This document shows positions 63,874-64,000 of a stretch of DNA of 64,000 bases, piece by piece. Under the pieces are notes generated by a model. It saw only the letters and a program-made list of their open reading frames with translations, made no database searches and was not told where the DNA came from. Each line of letters opens with the position of its first letter. The first letter of the stretch is position 1. Made by a program: the position numbers and the translations under genes. Origin of the DNA: Clostridium brassicae. GTDB taxonomy: Bacteria > Bacillota > Clostridia > Clostridiales > Clostridiaceae. Location of the stretch: assembly GCF_026738875.1 (NCBI RefSeq), contig NZ_JAPQFJ010000012.1:83449-147448 (forward strand), given 5' to 3'.

Positions 63874-64000
63874 GAGAGTGTAAAATAATCTGTGTAAACT
63901 CCATAAGAATTGATATAATATTCTTATAAAAATGGAGGGTGCACAGATTATGTCTTTTTCAAGAAAAGAACTTATTAAACAATTAATTAAAGAGACAAAA
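63874..64000 (+). mobile_element. left end of an insertion sequence (IS256-like, incomplete)
   Basis: GAGAGTGTAAAATAATCTGTGTAAACTCC looks like a terminal inverted repeat of the IS256 family, lying about 75 bases before a transposase-like start. The right end is outside the window, so family and borders are tentative. The insertion lies 58 bases after the germination operon. Confidence 0.5.
63950..64000 (+). CDS. transposase N-terminus (IS256/mutator type), cut by window end
   Basis: ATG at 63950 after GGAGGGTG begins MSFSRKELIKQLIKETK, in style like the N-termini of IS256-family transposases. Only 17 residues are visible, so the assignment leans on the inverted-repeat-like sequence upstream. 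Confidence 0.45.
   Translation, partial: MSFSRKELIKQLIKETK

Overview
The window is very AT-rich DNA from an endospore-forming, low-GC Gram-positive bacterium. It carries a GerA-type germinant receptor operon, a LysM-GH18 spore/cortex-type hydrolase, a class III fructose-1,6-bisphosphatase, strong AGGAGG-type ribosome binding sites, many TTG/GTG starts, and a large surface-layer gene cluster. All of this points to Clostridium sensu stricto. The surface-layer gene carrying an alternatively spliceable group II intron recalls Clostridium tetani, where such an arrangement has been described; species assignment is an inference.

Layout. 1-0.5 kb: truncated SulP anion permease. 0.96-1.9 kb: CheV. 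1.9-2.3 kb: a 205-bp palindromic repeat element and a remnant of an AAA-ATPase-like gene. 2.5-22.9 kb, all on the minus strand: a cell-surface cluster holding an exported nuclease, a long S-layer-type protein whose stop codon lies just inside an ORF-less group II intron, a protein with triple-Tyr-like and repeat modules, a glycosidase-like surface protein, a small secreted protein, a membrane-anchored module protein, a SLAP-domain protein and a giant propeller/Ig protein. Several of these share N- or C-terminal modules. 23.2-25.8 kb: an MBOAT plus SGNH pair (O-acyltransfer). 26-38.2 kb: two RND efflux systems, the upstream one complete with two TolC-like proteins and controlled by a divergent TetR gene with matching operators. 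38.4-47.2 kb: TetR, a lipoprotein, a K+ channel, a YihY-type membrane protein, DegV, two tandem polysaccharide deacetylases and an HtrA protease. 47.9-59.9 kb: class III FBPase, HD-GYP protein, LysM-GH18 hydrolase, exported putative amidase, TPM/LemA pair, YhaM-type exoribonuclease, a small unknown protein, and a flippase-like protein with a GT4 glycosyltransferase. 60.1-63.8 kb: gerAA-AB-AC-type receptor. The last 130 bases are the left end of an insertion sequence.

Most notable. (1) At 6415-7674 the S-layer gene is followed by a group II intron with a recognisable domain V and VI. A 7-bp EBS1/IBS1 match places the 5' splice site exactly before the S-layer stop codon (8 nt upstream of the GTGCG boundary). 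A bulged A seven nucleotides from the 3' end predicts a 3' splice site that opens a 94-codon exon in frame. Unspliced RNA would give a 1385-aa protein and spliced RNA a 1479-aa protein with an added C-terminal module. (2) Inside intron domain IV are a sense-strand intrinsic terminator and then a promoter with an overlapping palindromic operator, upstream of domain V. (3) Two ~205-bp near-palindromes, 29 kb apart, share an invariant 20-nt centre and a conserved mid-arm motif but have otherwise different, self-complementary arms.
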